Shown here: one piece after another, positions 23,323-32,753 of the stretch | Layout: each line of letters starts with the position of its first letter | Position numbering within the stretch: the stretch's first letter is position 1 | Assembly (NCBI GenBank): GCA_002294405.1 | Contig: DBFP01000041.1 | Location: 1,029 to 42,111, forward strand | Direction: 5' to 3' | DNA length: 41,083 nucleotides | Origin: Anaerolineales bacterium UBA877 | GTDB lineage: Bacteria > Chloroflexota > Anaerolineae > Anaerolineales > Villigracilaceae | Notes under the pieces: model-generated | Database searches by the model: none | What the model saw: only the letters and a program-made list of their open reading frames with translations | Told to the model about the DNA's origin: nothing | Translations under genes and position numbers: made by a program

Positions 23323-24207
23323 CTATAACTTCAGCTGGTTCAGCAGAGACTCCCATTCATCCTCCTGCATTTCGACGGTGTGCTCTGAAGCGGGGAATTT
23401 GTGTTCCTGCACATCAGTTATAAAGGCCTCAAAAGCTGATTGCATTTCATTATGAAGGTCTGCATATTTTCGGACGAATTTGGGGGTGAAACGGTCGAAC
23501 AATCCCAGCAGGTCGTGTGTAACCAGGACCTGGCCGTCACAGCCAACCCCTGCACCGATACCAACGGTGGGGATGGAGAGCCGGTTTGAGATCAACTCGG
23601 CCAGTTTGCCGGGAATTGATTCGAGCACCAAACCAAAACACCCGGCATCTTCAAGCAGCAAGGCGTCTTCGAGAAGCCTTTCGGCGGCAACTGCATTGCG
23701 CCCCTGGGGTTGAAATCCGCCCATGAGTTTGACTGATTGGGGCGTCAAACCGAGATGACCCATCACCGGGATCCCGGCACCGAGGATTGCGCGGATGGCA
23801 TCCAGGCGTTCCCTCCCTCCTTCAAGTTTAACAGCTTCCATGCCACCCTGCTGCAAGAGGCGTCCTGCATTACGGACGGCATCTTCCACGGATGCCTGGT
23901 AGGACATGAAAGGCATGTCTCCAATCAGGAGAGCGGATCTGGCTCCGCGCGCCACTGCACGGCAATGGTGCAGCATTTCGTCCATTGTGACGGGCAGGGT
24001 ATTGTCATATCCCAGGACCACCATGCCAAGAGAATCGCCGACCAGGATGACGTCGATCCCCGCCTGGTCCAGAGCCAACGCCATGGGGTAATCGTACCCG
24101 GTTAACATGGTGATTGGTTCGCGGCGCTCTTTTTTCTGACGAAACGCGCGTATGGTAAATTTTTTGCGTAAAGTTTGGCTATTTGAATCGGGGGAAATTG
24201 CAGACAT
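23323..24207 (-). CDS. panB: 3-methyl-2-oxobutanoate hydroxymethyltransferase
   Basis: 294 residues. Signatures are MLTGYDYPMALALDQAGIDVILVGDSLGMV with the metal-binding Asp, the LPVTMDEM loop, EAVKLEGG, MGHLGLTPQ and GIGAGVGCDGQVLV. It transfers a one-carbon unit from methylene-tetrahydrofolate to alpha-ketoisovalerate, giving ketopantoate in the cytoplasm. AAGGAGGG lies five bases before the ATG. It is the first gene of a panB-panE pair and is divergent from the YtxH-like gene. Confidence 0.96.
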   Translation of the reverse strand: MSAISPDSNSQTLRKKFTIRAFRQKKERREPITMLTGYDYPMALALDQAGIDVILVGDSLGMVVLGYDNTLPVTMDEMLHHCRAVARGARSALLIGDMPFMSYQASVEDAVRNAGRLLQQGGMEAVKLEGGRERLDAIRAILGAGIPVMGHLGLTPQSVKLMGGFQPQGRNAVAAERLLEDALLLEDAGCFGLVLESIPGKLAELISNRLSIPTVGIGAGVGCDGQVLVTHDLLGLFDRFTPKFVRKYADLHNEMQSAFEAFITDVQEHKFPASEHTVEMQEDEWESLLNQLKL

Positions 24208-24334
24208 GGTACCCTCCTTTCAGGTAGGGGCCGGCTTGATATGTTGGATGCAAGGCAGGAAAACGCTTTGCTGTCGCGTTCAAAAGATACGCGCAACAAG
24301 TGTATTATTCCACAAAAACCAATCTTCGGCAATC

Positions 24335-24363
24335 TTCCATCGGATTTCAATATGCTCTATAAT
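24335..24363 (+). promoter_or_regulatory. Probable promoter of the YtxH-like gene
   Basis: TATAAT at 24358-24363 with TTCCAT 17 bases upstream. The -10 is consensus and the -35 weak. The start codon follows about 38 bases later. Confidence 0.5.
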
Positions 24364-24401
24364 ATAGAAGCTTCATAACCAGTTATCCATAGGAGGCTTC
24401 C

Positions 24402-24617
24402 ATGCGTCGCGCTTTTAGTTTTTTTATCGGGACATTAGTCGGTGGAATTGTTGGTGGGGTACTTGCCCTGCTCTTCGCCCCTTCAAAGGGGGTGGAATTG
24501 CGCATCCAGATCAACGATCGGACCCAGGGATTGATATCCAATATCCGTCATGCTGCCAGTACGAAAAGGATTGAATTGCAAGAAAGGCTGGAGACATTAC
24601 GCGCCCCCCGGGCGTAA
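24402..24617 (+). CDS. YtxH-like small membrane protein
   Basis: 71 residues. One glycine-rich helix (about 7-26, GTLVGGIVGGVLALLFAPSKG) is followed by a charged helical tail. G..VGG..G..ALLFAP..G is the hallmark of the YtxH-like family, small general-stress-associated proteins of unknown function. AGGAGG is five bases before the ATG and a TATAAT promoter lies close by. It is a single-gene unit between panB and a glycosyltransferase. Confidence 0.8.
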   Translation: MRRAFSFFIGTLVGGIVGGVLALLFAPSKGVELRIQINDRTQGLISNIRHAASTKRIELQERLETLRAPRA

Positions 24618-24636
24618 AAGAGACCAAGGCGACCAA

Positions 24637-25833
24637 CTAGTTTACAGTAATTAATTTTTTATAAAACGCCTCTGTCATTGCCATGCAGCGCTGGTAAGTT
24701 GCGCGTTCGGCTATGATAAGGGCGTTTTGGTTTTTTGCGGTGGCACATAAACCAGGGTTTTCCAAGGCGGTAATAATCCCCTCAGCCAGGGAACGGGGGG
24801 AGGTGGCGTCCACCAACAAACCATTCACACCGTGGGTTACCCATTCTCTCATGGACTCGATATTCCCCACCACTGGGAAACATCCGCAAGCCATCGCCTC
24901 CAGGAGTGAATTGGGAGTACCATCGTGAAGGCTGGGGGAAACGTATACCCGTGCCATTTTGAAGGCCTGCCATAATTGTGGCCGCTCCAGGCGCGGCCAA
25001 AGCCAGGTGTTATCCCGGATGTTCAACGACTCCACGAAATTTTCAGATTCCAAGTCTCCAGCGAGCGATGGGCAGATGAAAAGAGTTGTTGGGTGTTTTT
25101 CCAACACCCGGGGTATGGACTGAAAAAAAACATCCTGCCGAAGACTGCCAGGCCGCTGCCCGCGCGGATTGATCACGATCGGGACATCCGGAAGATCTTC
25201 GGGTAAATTTACCGAGCTGGAAGTCGAGTCGATTTCTTCGAGCCTGATGCCACCACCCCCCGGAACCACCAGGGTTGGCTTTTCCTGAGAGAAACCCCAT
25301 TCCTGTCCCAACCGGATATCACGGGATGCATCCGCAACGAGACCATCAGCACGCAGCATTGTTTTGCGGGTGGATCGTTTCATTAAAAGGGATCCGTGCG
25401 CATGAAGCGTGAAATCGTTACCCCAGGCGGAGACCACCAGGGGATAATCCCCTTGGGTGACAGCAGCCAGCATCCCTTCAAATGGGATCCGCAGAGCATG
25501 GACAAGGTCCGGGTGGATCTCTTCCACCAATTTCCGGAAACGTATTTCTGATAAAGGTAGACTTAGTGGACCAACCAGGTACCGCGCATTGCGCATAGTC
25601 GTGCGAAAGCGACCAATCAACTTGCTGAAAAAACTTGGCGCTCCAAACTTATCCGTCGACCCGCGGGCAAATCCGCCAAAAGCCACAGGTAGAACAAGGA
25701 AAGATGATAATCCGGGGGGAGGGTCACAAGGATATGTCGAAACAAGGTGAGTTTGGTGACCAGATTCCACCCAATGACGCAACCAGGAAAGTGTGGTGGG
25801 TGACCTTCCGTCGGCAACAAAAAGCAGACGCAT
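24637..25833 (-). CDS. Glycosyltransferase family 4-like protein
   Basis: 398 residues, GT-B fold. It starts MRLLFVADGRSPTTLSWLRHW, has VVSAWGNDF in the N-terminal half, and the nucleotide-sugar site DGTPNSLLEAMACGCFPVVG in the C-terminal half with the expected glutamate. Such enzymes add sugars to lipid or polysaccharide acceptors at the cytoplasmic face. The ATG at 25833 is chosen over an upstream TTG because the protein then opens with the first beta strand; the ribosome site is weak. It is divergent from the methyltransferase gene. Substrate unknown. Confidence 0.88.
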   Translation of the reverse strand: MRLLFVADGRSPTTLSWLRHWVESGHQTHLVSTYPCDPPPGLSSFLVLPVAFGGFARGSTDKFGAPSFFSKLIGRFRTTMRNARYLVGPLSLPLSEIRFRKLVEEIHPDLVHALRIPFEGMLAAVTQGDYPLVVSAWGNDFTLHAHGSLLMKRSTRKTMLRADGLVADASRDIRLGQEWGFSQEKPTLVVPGGGGIRLEEIDSTSSSVNLPEDLPDVPIVINPRGQRPGSLRQDVFFQSIPRVLEKHPTTLFICPSLAGDLESENFVESLNIRDNTWLWPRLERPQLWQAFKMARVYVSPSLHDGTPNSLLEAMACGCFPVVGNIESMREWVTHGVNGLLVDATSPRSLAEGIITALENPGLCATAKNQNALIIAERATYQRCMAMTEAFYKKLITVN

Positions 25834-25870
25834 GGGTGGACTATACCACAAACATGGTTCGGAAAATTGT

Positions 25871-25899
25871 TTGACGAATGCCGGCAGTTTGGGTATAGT
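25871..25899 (+). promoter_or_regulatory. Sigma-70-type promoter of the methyltransferase gene
   Basis: TTGACG (25871-25876), a 17-base spacer and TATAGT (25894-25899). The leader is about 95 bases. Confidence 0.75.
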
Positions 25900-25999
25900 G
25901 TATGAATTCGAGGATTAGTGCGCTGTGAACAAAAGAATTTATCCTGCATAATCCACGTAAAAAAATGAAAACCCTGAGGAGCATTAGATAAGGAAAAAT

Positions 26000-26905
26000 A
26001 TGCCAGAAAAAGACCGTCCTCCAGTTTGTGATTATGAAGGATCCGATTATCAAACCCGGTTCTGGGAGACCGGGGGGCGCGATTATGAAGATCGATGCGA
26101 GGCGATCGCCCTCAAGCGCCTGCTCCCGCGAAGTGGAAAACTGATGCTGGAACTTGGGGCCGGGGCGGGTAGAAATACCCTGCGCTACCAGGGTTTTGAG
26201 CGTGTAGTACTGCTGGATTACTCAACGACCCAACTCAAGCAAGCCCAGGAGAGGCTTGGGAACTCCGAGAGGTACACCTATGTCGCGGCTGATATATATC
26301 GCTTACCCTTCGTGAAAAACCTTTTTGACGCGACAACAATGATCCGCACTTTGCATCACATGGCAGACGCTCCCGCTGCACTGCAGCAGGTGCGTAGTGT
26401 CCTCCAGCCGGGGGCGACCTTCATCCTGGAATATGCCAACAAACGGAATTTGAAGGCCATCCTGCGATATGCGTTTAGACAACAATCCTGGAGTCCTTAT
26501 TGCACGGATCCGATTGAGTTTGCTCCTCTGAATTTCGACTTCCATCCGTGGGCGATCCGCGGCTGGCTAAAGGAATTGGATTTTCTAGAGGAAAAGACCC
26601 TGGCTGTCTCTTACTTGCGAATTGAGTTGCTTAAGCGCATCATTCCAGCCGGTGTGTTGGCTGGTCTTGATTCTCTTTTGCAATGGACCGGGGATTGGAG
26701 ACCGTATTCGCCCAGCGTATTCATGAAATTGAAGTTGGAAGGTGTGTCAACAGGCAGCTTACCAGCCAACCCCAAAGAGTTTTTTAAATGTCCCGAATGC
26801 AAAACCTTCCCTCTTATGGATGAAGGGGACCAACTTGTCTGCCCAAGTTGCCGCCGTGCATGGAATATTAAGGACGGCATATTTGATTTTCGGGGAAGTG
26901 AATAA
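26000..26905 (+). CDS. SAM-dependent methyltransferase with C-terminal zinc ribbon
   Basis: 301 residues. The class I methyltransferase fold shows motif I LMLELGAGAGRNTLRY, an acidic strand end VLLDYS, AADIYRLPF, and motif IV DATTMIRTLHHM. The last 45 residues form a Trm112-like zinc ribbon (FKCPECKTF and LVCPSCRRAW). The substrate cannot be told; relatives modify lipids, quinones or small molecules. AAGGA lies before the ATG. The 260 bases that follow, up to nusA, contain the nusA promoter and leader only. Confidence 0.85.
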   Translation: MPEKDRPPVCDYEGSDYQTRFWETGGRDYEDRCEAIALKRLLPRSGKLMLELGAGAGRNTLRYQGFERVVLLDYSTTQLKQAQERLGNSERYTYVAADIYRLPFVKNLFDATTMIRTLHHMADAPAALQQVRSVLQPGATFILEYANKRNLKAILRYAFRQQSWSPYCTDPIEFAPLNFDFHPWAIRGWLKELDFLEEKTLAVSYLRIELLKRIIPAGVLAGLDSLLQWTGDWRPYSPSVFMKLKLEGVSTGSLPANPKEFFKCPECKTFPLMDEGDQLVCPSCRRAWNIKDGIFDFRGSE

Positions 26906-27037
26906 TGAAACGTCCTTGAAAAATGGAATCCAATTGAGGAAAAAACCCACAGGCACCTAAACATCCGTCTCTTGGACTAAAGTGAAATATTCATCCAGGG
27001 TAATTAAATAGAAGGCACACAAAGGGGGTCATCAACC

Positions 27038-27066
27038 TTGCATCCCATCCATTTTTGTGTTAAAAT
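27038..27066 (+). promoter_or_regulatory. Sigma-70-type promoter of the nusA operon
   Basis: TTGCAT (27038-27043), 17 bases and TAAAAT (27061-27066). Transcription should start near 27073, giving a leader of about 93 bases that contains the hairpin at 27101. Confidence 0.75.
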
Positions 27067-27100
27067 TCCTGTGTCTGATAACCCAATATTGCACGCATCG

Positions 27101-27123
27101 AAAAGTGGGCAACCCCCACTTTT
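27101..27123 (+). ncRNA. Leader hairpin before nusA, similar to rimP-leader-type elements
   Basis: AAAAGTGGG (27101-27109) pairs with CCCACTTTT (27115-27123) around CAACC. A short A-GTGGG/CCCAC-T hairpin in front of the rimP-nusA operon is known in several bacterial groups. Here it stands directly before nusA with no rimP between. It may control early termination, with NusA as a possible feedback factor. Confidence 0.5.
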
Positions 27124-27165
27124 CTGCATGTAACAGGAAACAAAACCCTGGGGAGCAGGTTAACC

Positions 27166-29037
27166 ATGAAAAATGAATTTGCCCTGGCATTTAACGAAGT
27201 CTTGGAAGAAAAACAACTGCCCAAAGAGATCATAATGGCTGCCATCGAGTCAGCCATGGTCTCCGCGTACCGGCGGGCAGTCAACGCTTCCAATGCCCAA
27301 GAAGTTGTAGCCAAAATAGATTCGGAATCCGGCAAAGTCACCATTTTTGCTGAGAAAGAAGTAGTTGAAGATATTCAAGACCAGCGTACAGAAGTTGGGC
27401 TTGAATTAGCCCGAACAGTGAATCCGGAAGCCAATTTAGGTGACATGGTCGTGGTCGAATCCACGCCTTCAGATTTTGGACGCGTAGCTGCACAGACCGC
27501 ACGCCAGGTGATCCAACAACGGATCCGTGAAGCTGAACGCCAAATGCAGGCTGAATTCTTCAACAAGCAAGTGGGCGAGATCATCAGCGGGGTGATACAG
27601 GCAGTCAGCATGACCCAGGGTGTTACCATCGGGCTGGACATGAAGGCGGAAGGCATCATGCCGCCGAATCAGAAGATTCCTGGAGAGAAATTCAAGGTAC
27701 ATGAACGGGTTCGATCCATTGTCCTGGAGGTCAAGGACAGCCCACGCGGTCCGCAAATCATCCTTTCACGATCCCATCGCAATTTCCTGCGGCGGTTACT
27801 TGAAAACGAAGTCCCTGAAATCTATCACGGCATCGTGGAGATCCGCGCCATCTCGCGCGAACCAGGACAGCGAGCCAAGGTAGCCGTCTCGGCCACCCAG
27901 CCAAACGTTGATCCGGTGGGAGCCTGTGTGGGGATCAAGGGTGTACGCATTCAAGCCATTGTCAAGGAATTACATGACGAGAAAATTGACATCATCGAAT
28001 GGAATGCCGACCCGGTGATGTATATTTCCAAAGCCATCAGCCCGGCCAAGGTATCAGGCGTCTATCTCAATGAAGCGGAAAAAACCGCCACGGTGGTTGT
28101 CCAGGAAGACCAGCTTAGCCTGGCGATCGGCCGCGATGGACAGAACGCGCGCCTGGCAGCCAAGCTAACCGGCTGGCGCATAGACATCAAGTCCCTGATC
28201 GAGGCAGCCGCGGATGCGATCGTAAAAGTGCAAACTGACCCGACCTTGGCCAATATTGCTGAAATTGAGCATAAAAATATTCCGCTGGTTGAAGAAGTAT
28301 TGGCGAAAAAGAGCGAAGGTCGCCCGGTAACACCGGAAGAATTCTTGACCCTGATCCAATTTGTGGAGCGCGTGGAACGGCGGACAGTTGAGCAGAAGAA
28401 AGCAACTGCAGCAGCCGAAGAAGAAAGAGTTACTGCCGCCCGCTCCGAAGTCCCGACTGCAGCATTTGCTACCGGGGTCGACGCCCTGGGACTGGCAGAG
28501 CATACTTATAACATCTTGACCGAGGCAGAATACCGCACCGTCGGCGACCTGATGATGGCAATGAAATTGAACCCTGACAGCATTTTGGGCCTGGCAGGGA
28601 TTGGTCCCAAATCGATGGAAGCCATCCAGAAAGCAATTGCGAATATTACCTTCCCTGAACCCGAACCGGTCGCTGAACCCGTGGCAGAGATACCCGCAGA
28701 GTTGCTTTCCGAAACTGTGGAGAAAGTGACACAGGAGTCCCTGGGTGTTGAGGTTCCTGCAGAACCTGCAACAAAAGAAGGCGAGACCGTATCCACGGTG
28801 GGGGAGATCTTGGAAGAAAAGGTTGAACAAAAACCACTGGAGGAAATCTTTACCCTTCGACCAGATATGCTGCAACCTGTTGCTGCCGCGGTTGATGAAG
28901 ATGAAGATGAAGCGGATAAGAAAAAAGGCAAGAAAAAGAAAAAGAAAGTTGTCGAGATCGTATATGATGAAGATCTCGATAAGGCCATTGCCAAGAAGAA
29001 ACACAAACGAGGTGACGAAGGCTGGGAAGAAGAATAA
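27166..29037 (+). CDS. nusA: Transcription termination/antitermination factor NusA, extended form
   Basis: 623 residues, against about 370-500 in most bacteria. The order is the N-terminal RNA polymerase-binding domain (1-125), S1 domain (about 135-205), and two KH domains (about 230-350, with [17 protein letters not shown]). A long C-terminal region follows with a helix-hairpin-helix repeat ([15 protein letters not shown], about 470-490). An acidic stretch then leads to a lysine-rich tail ([10 protein letters not shown]). NusA modulates pausing, termination and antitermination. It is first in nusA-ylxR-infB-rbfA-nrnA-truB-ribF; rimP, which normally precedes it, is absent. Confidence 0.96.
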   Translation: MKNEFALAFNEVLEEKQLPKEIIMAAIESAMVSAYRRAVNASNAQEVVAKIDSESGKVTIFAEKEVVEDIQDQRTEVGLELARTVNPEANLGDMVVVESTPSDFGRVAAQTARQVIQQRIREAERQMQAEFFNKQVGEIISGVIQAVSMTQGVTIGLDMKAEGIMPPNQKIPGEKFKVHERVRSIVLEVKDSPRGPQIILSRSHRNFLRRLLENEVPEIYHGIVEIRAISREPGQRAKVAVSATQPNVDPVGACVGIKGVRIQAIVKELHDEKIDIIEWNADPVMYISKAISPAKVSGVYLNEAEKTATVVVQEDQLSLAIGRDGQNARLAAKLTGWRIDIKSLIEAAADAIVKVQTDPTLANIAEIEHKNIPLVEEVLAKKSEGRPVTPEEFLTLIQFVERVERRTVEQKKATAAAEEERVTAARSEVPTAAFATGVDALGLAEHTYNILTEAEYRTVGDLMMAMKLNPDSILGLAGIGPKSMEAIQKAIANITFPEPEPVAEPVAEIPAELLSETVEKVTQESLGVEVPAEPATKEGETVSTVGEILEEKVEQKPLEEIFTLRPDMLQPVAAAVDEDEDEADKKKGKKKKKKVVEIVYDEDLDKAIAKKKHKRGDEGWEEE

Positions 29038-29089
29038 CCCGCCCGCAAGGACCCAATCGATCCTGGTAAATCATTAATGGAGTTTGATA

Positions 29090-29401
29090 GTGACTGGCAA
29101 ACCGGTGAAACCACCCAAACACATCCCCCAACGCACCTGTGTGGGCTGCCGAACAGTTTTGCCCAAACGCACATTGATCCGCATGGTGCGCAATCAGGAT
29201 GGGGTTCAAGTGGATCCGACCGGGAAATTAGCCGGTCGAGGCGCTTATTTACATAATCGTCGGACTTGCTGGGAAAATGGATTACGAGGACCTTTGGCTC
29301 ATGCTCTCAGGACTACATTCACAGCGGAAGAAAGTCAATACCTCCAACAGTTCATGCTATCCATTCCAGAAGATGATGAGGGCACTCGTGCACACGCATA
29401 A
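29090..29401 (+). CDS. ylxR: YlxR family RNA-binding protein
   Basis: 103 residues from a GTG at 29090, supported by GGAG seven bases upstream; a TTG at 29084 is too close to that site. The motif RTCVGCRTVLPKRTLIRMVR followed by D..GKLAGRGAY is diagnostic of YlxR (DUF448), reported in Bacillus as a regulator/binder of RNase P. Its place between nusA and infB is the standard one. No L7Ae-like gene lies in the 115 bases before infB. Confidence 0.92.
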   Translation: MTGKPVKPPKHIPQRTCVGCRTVLPKRTLIRMVRNQDGVQVDPTGKLAGRGAYLHNRRTCWENGLRGPLAHALRTTFTAEESQYLQQFMLSIPEDDEGTRAHA

Positions 29402-29516
29402 GGCCACCATGAATTGATGAACCGCTGATCGTCCAACGGCAGGCTTGAGGGAACCAGCTCGACCCGGTCAGCAGGCGGGATATGCCACACAAGTGTTTTA
29501 ACCAAGGAGATACCGT

Positions 29517-31304
29517 ATGAGCGTTCCAGATCGTAAAAAAATAGAACTCCCTGCGAATATATCGGTGCGTGATTTCGCGCAGATAATTGAAGTGAGCCCA
29601 ATCCAGATCATCAAGAAATTAATGACCAACGGGGTGATGGCAAGCATCAATCAAACAATCGATTATGATACCGCGGCGATCCTGGCAGATGAAATGGGTT
29701 TTGAAGTCGCGCTGGAAAATCAACCGGTGCCGGTTGTTAAAGAGACCGGTGACGTCCCCATGTGGCGTCAATTGATCTCCGATGAAAAGGAAGCCTCGCT
29801 TTCCCCGCGTCCACCTGTCGTGACGATCCTTGGTCATGTGGATCACGGAAAGACATCCCTGCTGGATGCAATTCGGGATGCAGATGTTGCGGGTGGAGAA
29901 GCGGGTGGGATCACCCAGCATATTGGTGCTTACCAGGTGGAGCTGAAGGGTAGACAGATCACGTTCCTGGATACCCCCGGTCATGCGGCCTTCACTGCCA
30001 TGCGTTCGCGAGGTGCCCAAGGTGCAGACATTGTTATCCTGGTGATAGCTGCCGACGATGGTGTAATGCCCCAGACAAAGGAAGCCATTGCGCATGCCAA
30101 GGCTGCTCGGGTACCCATCATCGTAGCATTGAACAAGGTGGATAAACCAAATTCCAACCCTGACCGGGTTAAAAAACAACTTGGTGAGAACGACCTGATG
30201 CCGGATGATTGGGGTGGCAATACCATGGTCATCCCAGTCTCTGCAAAGCAAAAACAGGGGATCGGGGATCTCCTGGAGGCCATCCTGCTGGTGGCGGATA
30301 ACACGGACATCCGCGCGAATCCCAAGGGCACGGTCATTGGTACGATCATCGAAGCCGAGTTGGATAAATCCAAGGGACCGGTTGCCACACTTTTGGTGCA
30401 GAACGGAACGCTCAACACGGGCGATATCGTGGTGGCAGGGAATACTTACGGCCGCTTGCGGGCACTGTTTGACTTCCGGGGACGGAAAGTGCAGAAAGCG
30501 GGCCCGTCCATACCTGTCTCAGTGATGGGATTAAGTGAGCTGCCTTCCGCAGGAGATATTTTCAGGGTGGTGGAATCCGAGAAGGAAGCCCGGCAGGACA
30601 TCCTGGAGAGACAGGAACTCAATAAAAAGCAGAGTTCGGTGGCGAAAAAGATCACCCTGGAGGAGCTGTTCTCGAAGATCAAAGCTGGAGAAGCCAAGGA
30701 GTTCAACCTTATTCTGAAAGCGGACGTGCAGGGTTCACTGGAACCCATCGTCAACGAGATCAACAACCTGGGAACTGGTGAGATAAAGATAAATATTTTA
30801 CATGCAGAAACAGGTAACATCAGCGAGAATGATGTTTTATTGGCATCCTCCTCCCAAGCGATTGTCTTTGGATTCAGTGTCCAGGCAGATGTTGCAGCCC
30901 GTCGACTGGCGGATACGGAGGGTGTCTCCATTCGGTTGTATGACATTATCTACCGCCTGGTGGAAGATGTGGATAAAGCCCTCAAAGGCATGCTGGCACC
31001 GGAATATACCGAGAAAGCAATTGGCAAGGCAGTTGTGTTGCAGGTGTTCAGCCTATCAAAGGGAACCAAAATTGCCGGCAGCCGGGTCACGGATGGCGAA
31101 ATCCGCCGCAACGGAAAGGTTCGCGTCACCCGCGGAAAAGATATCATCTATGAAGGGGAGATCAATTCGCTAAAACATGAGAAGGAAGATGTGCGCGAAA
31201 TGCGGACCGGCTTCGAATGCGGTATTGGTCTTAAAAACTTCAGCGATATCCAGGTTGGCGATGTCATCGACTGTTACCTGCTGGAAAAGAAGGAAATCGA
31301 ATAG
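29517..31304 (+). CDS. infB: Translation initiation factor IF-2 (short form)
   Basis: 595 residues. There is a single IF2-N domain (about 12-65) and no long charged N-terminal extension. The GTPase has G1 GHVDHGKT (106-113), G3 DTPGH, G4 NKVD and G5 SAK. Beta-barrel domains and the fMet-tRNA-binding C-terminal domain complete it. IF-2 brings initiator tRNA to the 30S subunit and promotes subunit joining. AAGGAG lies seven bases before the ATG. Confidence 0.97.
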   Translation: MSVPDRKKIELPANISVRDFAQIIEVSPIQIIKKLMTNGVMASINQTIDYDTAAILADEMGFEVALENQPVPVVKETGDVPMWRQLISDEKEASLSPRPPVVTILGHVDHGKTSLLDAIRDADVAGGEAGGITQHIGAYQVELKGRQITFLDTPGHAAFTAMRSRGAQGADIVILVIAADDGVMPQTKEAIAHAKAARVPIIVALNKVDKPNSNPDRVKKQLGENDLMPDDWGGNTMVIPVSAKQKQGIGDLLEAILLVADNTDIRANPKGTVIGTIIEAELDKSKGPVATLLVQNGTLNTGDIVVAGNTYGRLRALFDFRGRKVQKAGPSIPVSVMGLSELPSAGDIFRVVESEKEARQDILERQELNKKQSSVAKKITLEELFSKIKAGEAKEFNLILKADVQGSLEPIVNEINNLGTGEIKINILHAETGNISENDVLLASSSQAIVFGFSVQADVAARRLADTEGVSIRLYDIIYRLVEDVDKALKGMLAPEYTEKAIGKAVVLQVFSLSKGTKIAGSRVTDGEIRRNGKVRVTRGKDIIYEGEINSLKHEKEDVREMRTGFECGIGLKNFSDIQVGDVIDCYLLEKKEIE

Positions 31305-31420
31305 CATTCAGCCAATGAGGATCATTGCCTGGTTTGCATAAATTTCGAAACCCTGGCATCCCTTGGGCTGGAATTGGAATATTATTTTGCTCACCACCGT
31401 ATTCGAAAAGAAATAAAATT

Positions 31421-31789
31421 ATGCCAACTGGTATCCGTCTTCAACGCATCGCAGACCGCATCCGCCAGGAGATCTCGGAAATGCTTATCCGGGAGATCAA
31501 TGATCCGAGACTGCGTCAAATCTATATCACTGACGCAAAGGTTGATCGGGAGCTGGCCTTTGCTGATATCTTTGTTTCAGCAGTGGAAGGATCATCGCGC
31601 AGCCCTGAAATCCTTGAAGGGCTTGAACATGCCAGCGGTTTCCTGCGCCATGAATTATCTACCCGCATCGAGCTGCGGACTTTTCCACGTTTGCGCTTTC
31701 ACTGGGACCCCACACCAGAAAACGCCGACCATATCGAACGCTTGCTCGCGGATATAAGAAAGAATGAACGACCTGCAGAAAAAAATTAA
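31421..31789 (+). CDS. rbfA: Ribosome-binding factor A
   Basis: 122 residues from the ATG at 31421, where the family's usual start R..RIADRIRQEISEML begins; an earlier in-frame start at 31325 adds unrelated sequence. EINDPRL, DAKV and FLRHELSTRIELRTFPRLRFHWD are typical. RbfA assists 16S rRNA 5'-end maturation of 30S subunits. Its ribosome site is weak, so coupling to infB is possible across the 116-base gap. It overlaps the next gene by 26 bases. Confidence 0.92.
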   Translation: MPTGIRLQRIADRIRQEISEMLIREINDPRLRQIYITDAKVDRELAFADIFVSAVEGSSRSPEILEGLEHASGFLRHELSTRIELRTFPRLRFHWDPTPENADHIERLLADIRKNERPAEKN

Positions 31790-32723
31790 AGACAGCATAC
31801 AGTCATCGCAGCGCATCCTGGTGACTTCCCATGTGCGCCCCGATGGGGACGCCATTGGATCCAGCATTGGACTCGCCCTTGCACTGCAGGACTCTGGTAA
31901 ACAGGTCCAGGTGGTGCTCTCGGACGGCGTTCCGGTTAATTTCAGGCAGCTGCCGGGAGCAGAAATGGTCAGGACAAAAGCCGATGGCGAATTTGACCTG
32001 ATCATCTGCGTGGATTGTTCAGACTTGCAAAGGGTCGGGGATGCCTTGGACGGATATCATTTACCGGATATTGTCATTGACCATCATGTCACCACAGAAG
32101 GATTCGGAACCTTGAACCTGGTCGAGCCCAAAGCGGTTGCCACTGCCTCGATACTGGTACGCCGAATGCCAACTTGGGGGTTTGTCATTACTCCACCCGT
32201 TGCTACAAATTTATTAACCGGCCTGATCACCGACACGCTCGGCTTCCGGACCTCGAACACCAGTCCCGAAGCGTTGCGTCAGGCAGCTGATCTTTTGGAG
32301 TTGGGCGTGGATATGAGCACGCTCTATTATCGCAGCCTGGTGCGGCGATCATTCGATGAAGCCAAATACTGGGGGGCAGGCCTCACCAGCCTGGAGCGGG
32401 CGGATGGCATCGTTTGGGCCACACTCACCCTGGCGGATCGAAAATCCTCGGGATATTCCGGCAAGGATGATGCCGACTTAATCAACATCGTCTCAGCCAT
32501 AGATGACGCGGATATTGCCATCATGTTTGTCGAACAAAATGCAGAAAAAACGAAGGTGTCCTGGAGGGGATTGAAATCCCACGTTGATGTCTCGGAAATC
32601 GCCTTGCGATTTGAGGGAGGCGGACATGTGGCTGCCTCCGGGGCGGAATTATCAGGCAGCCTGGCAGAGGTAAAAGAACGCGTATTGGAGACCACGCGGG
32701 AAATATTAAATCATTCCAATTAA
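31764..32723 (+). CDS. nrnA: DHH-family phosphoesterase (NrnA-type oligoribonuclease/pAp phosphatase)
   Basis: 319 residues. The DHH domain has VTSHVRPDGDAIGSS (metal ligands), VDCSD and DHHVT. The DHHA1 substrate domain ends in FEGGGHVAASGA. NrnA proteins degrade nano-RNAs and dephosphorylate 3',5'-pAp. The position between rbfA and truB is common in Gram-positive and related phyla. It overlaps rbfA and ends 30 bases before truB. Confidence 0.92.
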   Translation: MNDLQKKIKDSIQSSQRILVTSHVRPDGDAIGSSIGLALALQDSGKQVQVVLSDGVPVNFRQLPGAEMVRTKADGEFDLIICVDCSDLQRVGDALDGYHLPDIVIDHHVTTEGFGTLNLVEPKAVATASILVRRMPTWGFVITPPVATNLLTGLITDTLGFRTSNTSPEALRQAADLLELGVDMSTLYYRSLVRRSFDEAKYWGAGLTSLERADGIVWATLTLADRKSSGYSGKDDADLINIVSAIDDADIAIMFVEQNAEKTKVSWRGLKSHVDVSEIALRFEGGGHVAASGAELSGSLAEVKERVLETTREILNHSN

Positions 32724-32753
32724 GAAAATTGGGATATCAGGAGGAAAGATAAA

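Noticed and set aside
28165..29004. Long open frame on the minus strand (279 codons) with Phe/Leu-rich start
   Set aside because: Shadow of the lysine- and glutamate-rich NusA tail; the apparent hydrophobic stretch is the complement of AAG/GAA codons.
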